The notes: a model not told the origin generated them from the sequence alone. Shown: positions 16,872 to 26,425, numbered from the stretch's first letter. The stretch is DNA of 54,787 nt from Chloroflexi bacterium OHK40 (GCA_004367505.1 SFCB01000226.1:1-54787); one strand, 5' to 3'. Made by a program: numbers and translations.

Positions 16872-17966
16872 ATGGCGCACATCCTCTGGCTCGATCCCTT
16901 CCACGGCGGCTCCCACGCGGCGGTGGCGGCCGGGTTCGCCGCGCGCTCGGCCCACCAGGTGACGCTGCTGACGCTCCCGATCGCGGGTGGCTGGCGCTGG
17001 CGCATGCGGGGCGGCGCGGTGACGCTTGCGCGTCTGTCCAGGGCGGCGGACATCCGTCCCGATCTGATCATTGCCAGCGACATGCTGGATCTGGCCACCT
17101 TCCGCGCCCTCACCGCCGAGCTGTTTCACGGCGTGCCGGCTGCGCTCTACTTCCACGAGAACCAGCTCACCTACCCGCTGCCACCCGGTCGCCAGCGCGA
17201 CTTGAGCTTCGCGTGGGTGAACTATACCTCAGCCCTCGTTGCCGATGCGGTGCTCTTCAACTCGGAGTTTCACCGGCGCGATTTCCTCGGCGCGCTGCCA
17301 GCCCTGCTGGGGCGCTATCATGACTATCGTGAGCTGGAAACGGTGGCGGCGATCGCCGCCCGGAGCCATGTGCTCTCCCCCGGGGTTGACCTCGTCTCCC
17401 TGGATGTGGCGGAGCGCCCGGCGCGCGCCCCTGGCCCGCCGATCATCCTCTGGAATAGCCGCTGGGAGTACGACAAGCAGCCCGCCGCCTTCTTCGCGGC
17501 GCTGGAGGCGCTGGAGGCCAGGGGCGTGGCGTTCCGGCTGATCGTCGCCGGCGAGCATATCGACCCGCAGGCGCCCGACTTTGCGGCGGCCCGCGAGCGC
17601 TGGGCTCACCGCATCGTCCACTGGGGCTTTGCACCCACCCGCGAAGCCTACGCCCGGCTGCTGCACCAGGCCGACGTAGTGGTGAGCACCGCCATCCAGG
17701 AATACTTCGGCATCGGCGTGGTCGAGGCGCTCTACTGCGGCTGCGCGCCGGTGCTGCCCCGCCGCCTCAACTACCCCGATCTGCTGCCGCCCGAGTATCA
17801 CGCCGCCTGCCTCTACGATGGCGAGGCGCAGCTCCCGGCGCTGCTTGCGGCAGCCCTCGCCCGGCCAGCACAGCGAGAGCTGTGGCGTGCTATCGCGGCT
17901 CCCCACGATTGGTCCCTGCGCGCGCCTGCCTACGACCAGCGTTTCGCGGCGCTGGCCGGAAGATGA
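16872..17966 (+). CDS. tRNA-queuosine alpha-mannosyltransferase-like glycosyltransferase (DUF3524)
   Basis: The 364-residue product starts MAHILWLDPFHGGSHAAVA, the hallmark N-terminus (PFxGGSH) of the DUF3524 family. It continues with PDLIIASDMLDLATFRAL, ALYFHENQLTYPLP, NYTSALVADAVLFNSEFHR and a GT4-type C-terminal half (VVSTAIQEYFGIGVVEALYCGCAPVLPRRLNYPDL). The vertebrate member, QTMAN (GTDC1), mannosylates queuosine in tRNA-Asp. Bacterial members are annotated as the same domain but their acceptor is unproven. I chose ATG 16872 over 16845 because family homology begins there. No queuosine genes lie beside it. A possible -10 (TAGCAT, 16856-16861) just upstream hints at a leaderless message. 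Confidence 0.8.
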   Translation: MAHILWLDPFHGGSHAAVAAGFAARSAHQVTLLTLPIAGGWRWRMRGGAVTLARLSRAADIRPDLIIASDMLDLATFRALTAELFHGVPAALYFHENQLTYPLPPGRQRDLSFAWVNYTSALVADAVLFNSEFHRRDFLGALPALLGRYHDYRELETVAAIAARSHVLSPGVDLVSLDVAERPARAPGPPIILWNSRWEYDKQPAAFFAALEALEARGVAFRLIVAGEHIDPQAPDFAAARERWAHRIVHWGFAPTREAYARLLHQADVVVSTAIQEYFGIGVVEALYCGCAPVLPRRLNYPDLLPPEYHAACLYDGEAQLPALLAAALARPAQRELWRAIAAPHDWSLRAPAYDQRFAALAGR

Positions 17967-18053
17967 CAGGATTGTTACCCGGCATGCAGGGCGTTGTGAG
18001 CGCACATGGCTTCGTGATGCGGAGCAGCGCTACGACAGATGCGCATACGTGTA

Positions 18054-18083
18054 TTGACAGTCGTGTTGCGCGTGCGGTACCCT
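18054..18083 (+). promoter_or_regulatory. Candidate promoter for the subtilase gene
   Basis: TTGACA (18054-18059) with TACCCT (18078-18083), spacing 18. The -10 is weak. It would give a leader of about 215 nt before GTG 18308. Confidence 0.45.
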
Positions 18084-18110
18084 AGAGCAAGAACTGAGTA
18101 TCAGGAACTA

Positions 18111-18150
18111 GAGAACCGCAAGCGGAAGGCGTTCTGACGTGCTCCGGCTC
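18111..18150 (+). repeat. Dispersed element, family 1, copy B
   Basis: GAACCGCAAGCGG then AAGGCGTTCTGACG. The 18-nt core GCGGAAGGCGTTCTGACG differs at one position from the inverted copy at 27818-27850 and at five from copy A. Confidence 0.55.
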
Positions 18151-18242
18151 GTCACAGACGGCGCTGTCGTTCCGAACAGGCGCGCAGGCTCACGAAGGGT
18201 CGGAAGGGGCTATCACCGGCAAGCCCGTGCCAGCGGTCTTTC

Positions 18243-18283
18243 CCTGGTAGCCAGGAACGCAGTACGGGGGCAGCAGTGCCCCC
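18243..18283 (+). promoter_or_regulatory. Two perfect hairpins in the subtilase leader
   Basis: CCTGG-TAG-CCAGG (18243-18255) is followed by GGGGGCA-GCAG-TGCCCCC (18266-18283), the latter 25 bp before the GTG start. They could hold a structured leader; no known riboswitch class is recognised. Confidence 0.45.
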
Positions 18284-18307
18284 GCTCGCTGTTCGCAGGG
18301 GTGTTCA

Positions 18308-21300
18308 GTGCTACCGCGCATCGCTCGCATCGCGCTCGCCATGGGTGTGCTGATCCTCGTCGTTGGGCTACGGGGTAGGCTCCCGCTCTCCCCAGCGGCC
18401 AGCGCCCAGCCCACCCTCATCCTGCCGGCCAACCGCGCGCTTGTGGGCGCCGCCGGGCGGGTGGAGCCCCGGGCTGCGGGGCCTGGCGCGGAGCTCGCCG
18501 TTCTGCTGGAGCTCGAGCGCCCACCCCTGGCGGTGGCCGGCCCGGCGCTGAACGAGGGCGAGCGCCGCGCCTACCTGGAGCAACTCGCCGCCGAGCAAGA
18601 CGAACTGGCCAGACAGGTTGAGGCCATGGGCGGGCGGGTGCTGGCCCGCTTCACCCAGGCCTCCTCCGGGCTCGCCGTCGCCGTGGATGCGGCCAGCGTT
18701 GCCGGGCTACGGGCCTTGCCGGGCGTGCGCGCAATGCTGCCCGTGAGTGACTACCCCGCCGACCAGACGAGCAGCCCCGCGCCTGGTACCCTGGCCGAGC
18801 TCTCTGCGCTGATCGGCGCCGACGAAGTGCGGCGCCGGGGGAACGATGGCGCCGGGATCGAGATCGCGATCGTCGATAGCGGCCTGGACTACACCCACGC
18901 CACTCTTGGCGGTAGCGGCAATCCGGCCGACTACGAGCGCGCCGCGTGTGGGGCGGTAGGGCTCAGGCCGGGCCAGCCAGGCTGTAATCCGCCCGCCATC
19001 CCCCCGGCCGACCTGTTTCCCAATGCCAAGGTGCGCGGCGGCTACGACTATCTCGGTGATCTCTGGCCGAACCCGGACCCACGTTGCACGTCGGGGGGGC
19101 CATGCCTGCAGCCCGATGCCAACCCGATCGATCTGCACGGCCACGGCACCCACGTGGGAGCCATCGCCGCCGGCCTGCCATCCGCTCCCGGCGCCGATGA
19201 CTCTGGCGTGGCGCCTGGCGCCAACCTCTGGGCCTTCAAGGCGTGCAATGGTGCCACGGCGCTCTGCCAGGGGACGGCCCTGCTCCTGGCGATCGATCAT
19301 GCGCTCGACCTCGATGGCTCCGATCGGGGCGCCTGCGCGCCGCCTACGGCCTGCCGCAGCTACGACCCGGCCGACATCATCAATCTGTCGCTGAGCTACA
19401 GCTACGGGCAGCCCGAGGATGCGCTCACCCTCTTCGCCAATGTGGCGGGCTACTACGGCTCACTGGTGGTGGCCTCGGCTGGCAACGACGGCGACAAGCC
19501 CTACATCGTCGGCTCACCCGCCACTGCGGCTGCCAGCCTTGCAGTCGCCGAGAGCATGTTCCCGACCGCGCCATTGAGCACCACCGTCGTTGTGAGCGCC
19601 GAACCTGCCCCGGCCACGGTTGAGTTGATGGCTCGTGATGCGAGCCGTGGCCCGCGCATCGCCGACAATGCCATGAAGCCCGACCTCGCGGCCCCCGGGG
19701 CGCTGCTCGCCGCTCAGGCCGGCACAGGCACCGGGCTGAGCGCGTTCGGTGGTTCCTCCGGCGCTGCCCCGGTAGTCTCAGGCGTCGCGGCCTTGATCAT
19801 CCAGGAGCTCGAGCAGTTCGGCGTGCTCGACAGTGCCCCGGGGCTCGCCGATGTGCCGGGATTTCCGCTCTCACTGGCGCCCCTCGTCAAGGCGGTGCTG
19901 ATGAATGGCGCTCGCGGCGATCTTGGTAGCCCCCTGGGCGGCCTGGCCCCGCTCACGCTCCAGGGCGCCGGTCGCGTGAATGCCCTGGCGTCCTTCACCG
20001 GTCGTACCCTCGCCTGGGACGCCAGCGAGCCGATCAGGGTGCTCGCCGCTGACCCGGAGCTCGCCACGTGCAGCTATGACCCCTATCGCGATCTGCTGAA
20101 CTATCTCTTTTTCCGCATCCCCCCACCCTGCGCAGCGGTCTACCCCTTCGGGGATGCGCTCTACAATGCCTGGAACGCCCAGGCCGGGAGCGTCTCCTTC
20201 GGCTACCAGCCGGCCTCCAGCCCCCAGGTGCTCCAGCGCCAGGTAGCCATCCTCAACTACTCGCGCTCGCCGCGTAGCTACACGCTCGGTACCAGCCTGC
20301 GCTTCGCCGACGATGAGGCTCGCGGTGTAGCCCTCGCGGTGTCGCCCGCTGCACTCGAGCTTGCCCCCCAGAGCGCGGCACTTGTCACGCTGACCCTGAC
20401 GATCGATCCGGCGGGCCTGCGCGACTGGACGCTGAACGGCGGTGAGCTCGGCAACCGGGGCAGCGCAACCTGCCCGTCGCCCGCGCCCGAGTTCGAGTGC
20501 CCGAGTCTGACGCTCTTCGAGGTCGATGGTGCTCTGCTCATCGACGGTGGCCTGAACAACCGCGTCAGCCTGCCCGTCCACGTGTTGCCCCGCAAAGCGG
20601 CTGAGGTCGTGGTCTCGCGGACGTTGCCCGATCAGGTGTTGCTGGTGAGTCGCGCACCCGTGACGGCTGGGACGGTTGAGAGCTTTGCCCTGGTGGATGT
20701 GAGCCCGAACAAGTGTGATACCCGCGATGGGCGCTGCAGCGATGTGGACTACGTCCCCGGGTCGCGCCCGGGTTATGGCCAGAGCCCGGTGGATATCAGC
20801 GAGGTGGGCCTGCGCAGCTACAGCGTGCCTGGCCTCAATGCGGCCCTCGGGCTGCCTCCGGCTCTCGACGGCGCCCTCGCCGATGAGGTGGTGGAGTTCG
20901 CGATCACGGTGTTCGACAAGCCCTACCGGGCTTCGCCGAACTTCCCCGCGCAGTTCGAGGTGCACCTCGACAGCGACCGGGACGGCACGACCGATGTTGT
21001 CGTGTATAACGCCGATGCTGGCGCCGGCCAGGACGGCCGCAATGCAGTGTTCGTGCGCGATGTGAATTCCGCCGATGGTACCCGGCCAACGATGACCTAC
21101 TTCTTCACCGTGGCCGACTTCAATACGCAGACCTGGGTGCTGCCTGTGCCCGCTGCGGCGGTTGGCCTGCGGAGCGACCAGCCCTTCAACTTCTTTGTGC
21201 TCGCCCTCGACGCCTACTTCCGCACGAGCGCGGGCAGTGAGCCCTGGGATTGCTCGCCCGGCCCCGGCGCCGCTGGTGGCTGCGGCGCCAGCACGCACAC

Positions 21301-21490
21301 GATGCAAACCGGCGCGCTCCGCTTCCGGCCTGCCCTCGCCACGCTCACGGTGCCCGCCGCAGGCCGCGCGGCGCTCTTCTTCAGCGAGGATGCGGGCGGC
21401 ATCAGCGGGTCGCCGGCACAGATCGGGCTGCTCCTACTCTTCCCCGATGCACTGCCCGGCCAGGGATCAGCGAGCGTGCGCCTGCGCTAG
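18308..21490 (+). CDS. Secreted S8 family serine peptidase (subtilase), 1060 aa
   Basis: The product begins with a signal peptide (IARIALAMGVLILVVGL..SPAASAQ). An I9-like propeptide (about residues 50-150) precedes the subtilisin domain with Asp in IAIVDSGLDYTH (about 190), His in LHGHGTHVGAIAAG (about 280), oxyanion Asn in VASAGNDG and Ser in AFGGSSGAAPVVSG (about 482). The serine motif departs from the usual GTSMAAPHVAG but keeps the nucleophile. About 500 further residues read as beta-sandwich domains. A protein of this size should be exported and possibly cell-surface attached. Translation starts at GTG 18308. It stands alone behind a long structured leader; C-terminal sorting signals are not seen. 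Confidence 0.88.
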   Translation: MLPRIARIALAMGVLILVVGLRGRLPLSPAASAQPTLILPANRALVGAAGRVEPRAAGPGAELAVLLELERPPLAVAGPALNEGERRAYLEQLAAEQDELARQVEAMGGRVLARFTQASSGLAVAVDAASVAGLRALPGVRAMLPVSDYPADQTSSPAPGTLAELSALIGADEVRRRGNDGAGIEIAIVDSGLDYTHATLGGSGNPADYERAACGAVGLRPGQPGCNPPAIPPADLFPNAKVRGGYDYLGDLWPNPDPRCTSGGPCLQPDANPIDLHGHGTHVGAIAAGLPSAPGADDSGVAPGANLWAFKACNGATALCQGTALLLAIDHALDLDGSDRGACAPPTACRSYDPADIINLSLSYSYGQPEDALTLFANVAGYYGSLVVASAGNDGDKPYIVGSPATAAASLAVAESMFPTAPLSTTVVVSAEPAPATVELMARDASRGPRIADNAMKPDLAAPGALLAAQAGTGTGLSAFGGSSGAAPVVSGVAALIIQELEQFGVLDSAPGLADVPGFPLSLAPLVKAVLMNGARGDLGSPLGGLAPLTLQGAGRVNALASFTGRTLAWDASEPIRVLAADPELATCSYDPYRDLLNYLFFRIPPPCAAVYPFGDALYNAWNAQAGSVSFGYQPASSPQVLQRQVAILNYSRSPRSYTLGTSLRFADDEARGVALAVSPAALELAPQSAALVTLTLTIDPAGLRDWTLNGGELGNRGSATCPSPAPEFECPSLTLFEVDGALLIDGGLNNRVSLPVHVLPRKAAEVVVSRTLPDQVLLVSRAPVTAGTVESFALVDVSPNKCDTRDGRCSDVDYVPGSRPGYGQSPVDISEVGLRSYSVPGLNAALGLPPALDGALADEVVEFAITVFDKPYRASPNFPAQFEVHLDSDRDGTTDVVVYNADAGAGQDGRNAVFVRDVNSADGTRPTMTYFFTVADFNTQTWVLPVPAAAVGLRSDQPFNFFVLALDAYFRTSAGSEPWDCSPGPGAAGGCGASTHTMQTGALRFRPALATLTVPAAGRAALFFSEDAGGISGSPAQIGLLLLFPDALPGQGSASVRLR

Positions 21491-21558
21491 CGCTGCTCGA
21501 TGATCCCTGCGCAGCCGGATCGAGCCGGGCGTGGAGAGCGAGCGTGCGCCCGCGCTAG

Positions 21559-21638
21559 ATGGAACCACCGTGCGCGTTCGGTGCCTCGCCGCCGCACGCT
21601 GCGTCCCGGCGCATGCGCCCAAACGATCGTGATGGCTC
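21559..21638. repeat. Dispersed palindromic element, family 2, copy C
   Basis: Starts TGGAACCACCGTGCGCGTTC (19 of 20 identical to copy D at 27695) and later has GGCGCATGCGCCCAAACGAT. It sits in the 164-bp gap between the convergent subtilase and LuxR genes and may end both transcripts. Confidence 0.7.
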
Positions 21639-21654
21639 CGCGTGTGGCTGTTGG

Positions 21655-23190
21655 TCAGGCCAACCCAAGCTCACGGGCACGGGCGGCGGCCTCGGTGCGC
21701 GAGGCGGCGCCGAGCTTTTCGAGGATGTTGGCCACGTGGCGTTTGGCGGTATGAAGGCTGATCACCAGCCGGTCCGCGATGGCCTGGTTGCTGAGACCGG
21801 CGGCCACGAGCCGCAACACCTCCACCTCGCGGAGCGTGAGCATTTCGCGGCCCGCGCCGAGATCGATTGCCAGCGCGGTCGCGGCGGGTCCTGCTTCCGG
21901 CTGATTGATAGGGGACGTCAGAATCCCCGGGCGTTGCAGCACGCGCAGGCTTGCTTCGGCCTGGGCGGCGCGTTGTTCCAGGCGCCGGGCCCACTCGGGC
22001 GCATCGCGCCATAGCCGGTCGCGCAGAAACTGGCGGAAGAGATCGTGGTAGCGGTAGGTGGGCGCCTGCTGCGCGTACCCCTCGGCTAGCCGGCGTCCGT
22101 CGTCGATCTCGACCAGAAACAGGTTCCGGCGGTAGAGCTCATCGAGGATTGCGCCTGCATCATCACGGCCGGTGACTATGGCGCAGAGGGTCGGGGTGAG
22201 ATCGCGCAGGATGGCCGTCTCGATCAGGAACATGCGCACGAAAGGGTCCTGCCGTTCGAGCACCTCGGCGGCGAGGTACTCGTAGAGTGAGCGGTCCAGG
22301 CGCTCGAGGCCGGCGAGAAAGCGGGCGCGCTCGCTGTTGCTGCCGATGCGCTCAAGCGATGCGACGAGCAAGCCAAGGCCGGCGGCCCAGCCCTCGGTGC
22401 GCGCGTACAGGGCGGCCAGGGTCGCTTCGTCCAGGGCGAGGCCCAGGCGCGTCTCTAGCAGGGCAGCGGCCTCAGCGCGGGTGAAGCGCAGCTCGGGCAA
22501 GCGCAACTCGACCAGTTCACCCCGTACCCGCCAGCGGGCGAGGGGCAGCGGCGGGTCTTCCCGCGTGGCTACCACCACGCTCACTTCGGGGGGGAGCATG
22601 TCGATCAGCCGTTCGAGGGCAGCGAAGATCGCCGGATTGCTCAGCGCATGTAGGTCGTCGAGCACCAGAGCGAGGGGGCCAGTTGCAGCCTCGGCCAGAT
22701 CATTGCTGAGCGCGTCGGCCACCTCCAGCGCGAGGGTGTCGTCGGGCGTGGCGGCGGCCTCGAGTGCGGCGAGCGCCGACCCGCCGATGCCGGGCAACAA
22801 CTGGCGGCAGGCGGCGATCAGCGCGTGCAGAAAGCGCACCGGCTCATCGTCGTGCTCGTCGAGCGAGAGCCAGACAACGGCGGGGGCAGGGGGAGCGACC
22901 TCGGCTGGGGAGGGAGCCACAGCGCGGGGCACAAGAATGCTGGTAATCAGGGTCGTCTTGCCGGAGCCGGCAGGGGCGGAGAGGAGGACGATGCGGGCCG
23001 ACCCGATCGCCGAGCGCATCAAGCGGGTGAGCTGTGGGCGGGGGAGCAGATCGCAGCGGGCGCGGGGCGGGCGCAGCTTCGCGCGAGCGAGAATGGGCCG
23101 GCCATGGCGGGCTGCCAGGGTGGCGCCACTGTCGGAGCCCGGGCGCAGGGTGGCCGTCCAGCGCGCGAATGTCCCCAGCGTTCGAACCAC
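21655..23190 (-). CDS. MalT-like LuxR-family regulator lacking the TPR region
   Basis: The 511-residue product has an N-terminal STAND-type ATPase: PRPQLTRLM, Walker [13 protein letters not shown] (about residues 70-82), Walker [12 protein letters not shown] and the sensor region [17 protein letters not shown]. The winged-helix-like end [16 protein letters not shown] follows. A linker of about 40 residues leads directly to a C-terminal LuxR helix-turn-helix ([43 protein letters not shown]). MalT-type activators usually run to about 900 residues with a TPR-like sensor domain between these parts; it is missing here. Start is GTG with GAGGAG upstream. It is divergent from the BTAD activator gene. 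Confidence 0.82.
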   Translation of the reverse strand: MVRTLGTFARWTATLRPGSDSGATLAARHGRPILARAKLRPPRARCDLLPRPQLTRLMRSAIGSARIVLLSAPAGSGKTTLITSILVPRAVAPSPAEVAPPAPAVVWLSLDEHDDEPVRFLHALIAACRQLLPGIGGSALAALEAAATPDDTLALEVADALSNDLAEAATGPLALVLDDLHALSNPAIFAALERLIDMLPPEVSVVVATREDPPLPLARWRVRGELVELRLPELRFTRAEAAALLETRLGLALDEATLAALYARTEGWAAGLGLLVASLERIGSNSERARFLAGLERLDRSLYEYLAAEVLERQDPFVRMFLIETAILRDLTPTLCAIVTGRDDAGAILDELYRRNLFLVEIDDGRRLAEGYAQQAPTYRYHDLFRQFLRDRLWRDAPEWARRLEQRAAQAEASLRVLQRPGILTSPINQPEAGPAATALAIDLGAGREMLTLREVEVLRLVAAGLSNQAIADRLVISLHTAKRHVANILEKLGAASRTEAAARARELGLA

Positions 23191-23528
23191 CGGCGTGCTC
23201 CTCTACAGGTGCCCACACGGCTCGGGCGGCACTGCCGTGCGCAGCTACGTGACAGTGTAACGAAGGGGCTGAGCGGGCCCATCGGCCATTGGGCCGAACT
23301 CCCGCCGCGAAAGGGGCCCGCTGGCATCCAGGACGCCGGAGAGGCAACGATGGTTCCCTGAACGTACCAGGATTGCAAGAAGCTGACAATTCGCGCCCCT
23401 TTGTGCATGGGCTACCCGCACGCGGGCCGGTCTCCCCGTGTGTGGGCGCACGTGCTTGCTCTTACCCCCCCCGCTTGAGCCCACTAGCCTCCGGCGCCTC
23501 AGCGGCGCCGTCGCCAGCGAGGGCGCCT
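23191..23528. other. Divergent intergenic region between two regulators
   Basis: A 338-bp gap between the LuxR and BTAD start codons. It has a small inverted repeat (GGCCCA/TGGGCC, about 23276-23294). No convincing -35/-10 pair is seen on either strand. Short open frames across it look like noise. Confidence 0.5.
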
Positions 23529-25223
23529 ATGAACAGTCTATCGCAGCGGCCTGGCCCGAACGAGCGCCGGGCCAGCCAGCAGCGCAGTGGGTGGGACACC
23601 TATCACCAGGCGATCGAGCTGCTGAACCGCGATGAGTGGGGTGCGGCCCTGCGCCTGCTCGCGGCCGCGGAGACCTGTTTCCGCAGCGCCGACGACCAGG
23701 AGGGGCTCTGGCGCGCTCTCAGCGGCCAGGCCGCAGCCCACTGGGGCTCCGGCGACCATTCCCTGGCTCTGGCCCGCGCCACGGCGGCCCTGCGCACCGC
23801 CGAGGATCTGGGCGACACACTGGGGGCCGGGCTGACGGCCTGGCAACTCGCCGTGCTGGTGCTCCGCGAGGGCAACTACCGGCAGGCGGCCGAGCTCCTG
23901 TTGCAGGCTGAGGATGCGCTCGGTCGCCAGCAAGGCGCCTTGCCGTTGCACGAGCTTGCCGCGAGCGCCCAGCTCTGCCTGGAGATCACCCGCTGGCAAC
24001 AATTGGCGGCTCAGCGCGTCGTGGAGCAACACAGCGCCAGCGAGCTGATCGCGGCGATCCAGCGAAACTTGCTGGCCCGGCTCACCGAGGCCGCCGCCGC
24101 ATTGCGCACCCTCTGGGGCCAGCGCGGCCGGGAGAGCTGGTCGGAGCGGCTGTTGCTGCTCCCCACCGCTCTCGCCCCTGCCCTGCCGGAGCCCGTCGCC
24201 CGCTCCTCGCTCACCAGGCGCCTCACGCGCTGGTGGCGGCGGCTGGTCGATGGCGCGCCTCAGCAAGACCTCCATGCGCCAGTAGCCCCCTCCTCACTGC
24301 TCACATCCGATCCCCCGCCCGCGCCGTCTGCCGCCCCGACCTTCACGCTGGAGCCGGCGACTCCGGCACCAGCGCTACACGACGTGGCACAGGAAGCCGC
24401 TTCCACCACACCTCCACCGGCGGAGCTCGCCCGCTTTGCGCCGCCGCCACGCCGCGCCGCGCGTCTTGTCGTTACCTGCTTCGGTCCCTTCCGCGTGCTT
24501 GTGGATGACCGGCCGCTGGAGCGTTGGGAGAGCGCTCGCGCCCGGACAGTCTTTAAATACCTCGTCACCCGCCGCTCGACACCGGTGCCCAAGGAGATCC
24601 TGGCCGAGCTCTTCTGGCCCGACTCGGAGCCGGAGTTGGCCCGCCGCAGCTTGCACCAGGCGATCTACTGTCTGCGCCAGACCTTCAAGCGCGTGGCGCC
24701 CGACCTGACCATTGTTCAGTACGCCGATGACTGCTACCAGCTCAGCCCGACCGTCTCGATCTGGGTGGATAGCGACGAGTTCGCGGCGTCGGTGCGCGTG
24801 GCCCGCTCCCGGTATGCGGTCGGTGACACCGACGGGGCCATGCAGGCCTATGCGGTGGCCCTCGATCTGGTCGGCGGCACGTTTCTGGAAGAGGATCGCT
24901 ACGACGCCTGGGCCGATGAGCTGCGCCAGTCCTACACGAGCATGTACATCGAGGCGCTGCACCGGCTGGCCCGCCACGCCTACGGGCGCGGCGAGTACTC
25001 GGCGGCGATCCTCTATGGCCAGCGGCTGCTCCAGCACGATAGCTGCGATGAGGAGGCCCACCTGCTGCTGATGCGTTGCTATGTGGCCCAGGGGTTGCGC
25101 CACCTGGCCGTGCGCCAGTATCAGCTGTGTGTGAGTGCCCTGCGCGCGGAGCTGGGGCTGCCGCCGAGCGAGGAGCTCGAAGGGTTCTACCGCAGGGTGG
25201 TGGAGGCGGGGCGCGACGGCTAG
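23529..25223 (+). CDS. TPR / BTAD-domain transcriptional activator
   Basis: The 564-residue product has helical TPR-like repeats at residues about 20-150 (YHQAIELLNRDEWGAALRLL, LARATAALRTAEDLGD, YRQAAELLLQAEDAL) and a Pro/Ala-rich linker (about 235-305). A winged-helix DNA-binding domain follows at about 313-395 (VTCFGPFRVLVDDRPLERWESARARTVFKYL; LAELFWPD). It ends in a bacterial transcriptional activator domain of TPR type at about 400-555 (DLVGGTFLEEDRYDAWADELR; EALHRLARHAYGRGEYSAAI). This is SARP-like but with the winged helix in the middle rather than first. The start at 23529 is the first ATG before the TPR region; no clear ribosome site. The target is unknown. Confidence 0.85.
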   Translation: MNSLSQRPGPNERRASQQRSGWDTYHQAIELLNRDEWGAALRLLAAAETCFRSADDQEGLWRALSGQAAAHWGSGDHSLALARATAALRTAEDLGDTLGAGLTAWQLAVLVLREGNYRQAAELLLQAEDALGRQQGALPLHELAASAQLCLEITRWQQLAAQRVVEQHSASELIAAIQRNLLARLTEAAAALRTLWGQRGRESWSERLLLLPTALAPALPEPVARSSLTRRLTRWWRRLVDGAPQQDLHAPVAPSSLLTSDPPPAPSAAPTFTLEPATPAPALHDVAQEAASTTPPPAELARFAPPPRRAARLVVTCFGPFRVLVDDRPLERWESARARTVFKYLVTRRSTPVPKEILAELFWPDSEPELARRSLHQAIYCLRQTFKRVAPDLTIVQYADDCYQLSPTVSIWVDSDEFAASVRVARSRYAVGDTDGAMQAYAVALDLVGGTFLEEDRYDAWADELRQSYTSMYIEALHRLARHAYGRGEYSAAILYGQRLLQHDSCDEEAHLLLMRCYVAQGLRHLAVRQYQLCVSALRAELGLPPSEELEGFYRRVVEAGRDG

Positions 25224-25792
25224 CGGTGGCGGTGCGTAGCCTCCGGCCCCCCGTTTCGCCTATGCTCACCGGCCACTCATCGGGCGCTCGCGGATGTGTC
25301 ACCCGGGGCCACACGGGCTGTGACCAGCCCGTGTGAGCGCGTCGTATCCCCCGGCGCGGGCTTCAGGGGCGGCCAGCAGCCATCTGCGACCGGCGGTGTG
25401 CCACATCTGGACGAGTTGCCTTCCCCCGCTCTTGCTTTGGGAGCGGGGAGCCTGCCCCTGCGAAACGGTACGCCTGATCAAACAGGGTTTGATAGAGTTC
25501 ACGGCGTTAAGTTGCGCAGGGGCCTGTGGCCGCTCCCCGTCTCCCCGCTGATGCACAGTCTCAAGCCAGAGGTGATGGCACACCCCGGGTGATCCGCAGC
25601 TCCGGCTCGCTGAGCGCGTGCTTAACCACCTGAGCACCCAGCGAGGGCTCACGCGCGGCTCAGCCGGGGCGGGCCCGAAACTTGTGCGGCGCTATGGGCC
25701 AATCCTGAGCCGCCGGTGAGCGGACCCGGCTATGCTCCCCTCGTCACGGCGACGCAGCGAGCGGCGCCAGCGAAGCAAAGGGAGAGAGCACT
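25224..25792. other. 569-bp intergenic region with nested palindrome
   Basis: No gene is supported. It contains the hairpin CCCCGCTC/GAGCGGGG (25424-25448) and the nested palindrome at 25441-25548. A weak TATGCT hexamer at 25731-25736 may belong to the next gene's promoter. Confidence 0.6.
25441..25548. repeat. Nested three-tier palindrome
   Basis: Inner stem ATCAAAC-AGG-GTTTGAT (25477-25493), middle arms CCCCTGCG (25455-25462) and CGCAGGGG (25515-25522), outer arms CGGGGAG (25444-25450) and CTCCCCG (25533-25539). Its centre is AT-rich compared with surroundings. Confidence 0.65.
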
Positions 25793-26425
25793 ATGACTTC
25801 GACAGCGACCAAAGGCGAAGTGGCCGTCAGCCGGAGCGGTTCGGTTGAGGTCACGGCGGAGCAGGTGCGCGCGGCGGTCGAGGCCCGGCTGCAGGCCGCC
25901 CTCGACGAGGCCAGGGCCAGCGGCATGCCGCAGACGGCCGGCCCCGCGCTCTGGTGGGACATGTACGCCTATGGCCCGTTCAAGGCCCCGCTCGCCCCCT
26001 TCCCCGCGCCGCATCAGATCGTGCGCCTGGGCGAGACGGTCTACATCGCCTCCATCCTCTACCTGAACGAGACCTACCCCTACCCCACCGCCGCCGACGT
26101 TCTCGCTACCTTCGGTATGCCCTACTCGATCGCCTGGGACACGAACAACGTCACGTCTCTGACGAAGGAGACGAACCTCGCTGGCATCCTGCACCGCAAC
26201 TTCGTCCCCGGCCAGTCCTGGTACGTGGACATCATCACGCTCACGCCGGAGCACGAGGGCATCCACGAGGTGAACCTGCGCGGCCGCATCACCGGCTGCA
26301 ATGGCGAGCTGGCTCCGCCCTTCGCCGGCTACGCCACGCTGGTCTTCGAGTTCGACAGCTCGCTCTTCACCCTGGGAAGCCATAGCCGCTACCAGGGCCC
26401 GGTGCGCTTCGATGTCTACCGCTGA
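25793..26425 (+). CDS. Hypothetical protein, 210 aa
   Basis: I do not recognise a family. Residues 20-45 form an amphipathic helix (TAEQVRAAVEARLQAALDEARAS). The rest reads as alternating beta strands with many aromatics (GPALWWDMYAYGPFKAPLAPFPAPHQIVRLGETVYIASILYLNETYPY; WYVDIITLTPEHEGIHEVNLRGRITG; ATLVFEFDSSLFTL), suggestive of an immunoglobulin-like sandwich. No signal peptide or transmembrane helix. AGGGAGAGAG precedes the ATG. A serine-protease-like gene follows 180 bp later on the same strand, so the two may form a functional pair (inhibitor, substrate or targeting subunit), but this is conjecture. Confidence 0.7.
   Translation: MTSTATKGEVAVSRSGSVEVTAEQVRAAVEARLQAALDEARASGMPQTAGPALWWDMYAYGPFKAPLAPFPAPHQIVRLGETVYIASILYLNETYPYPTAADVLATFGMPYSIAWDTNNVTSLTKETNLAGILHRNFVPGQSWYVDIITLTPEHEGIHEVNLRGRITGCNGELAPPFAGYATLVFEFDSSLFTLGSHSRYQGPVRFDVYR

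Noticed and set aside
18111-18300. c-di-GMP-I or other known riboswitch before the subtilase
   Set aside because: The conserved GCAAAGCC-type segments and paired regions could not be found; only simple hairpins are present.
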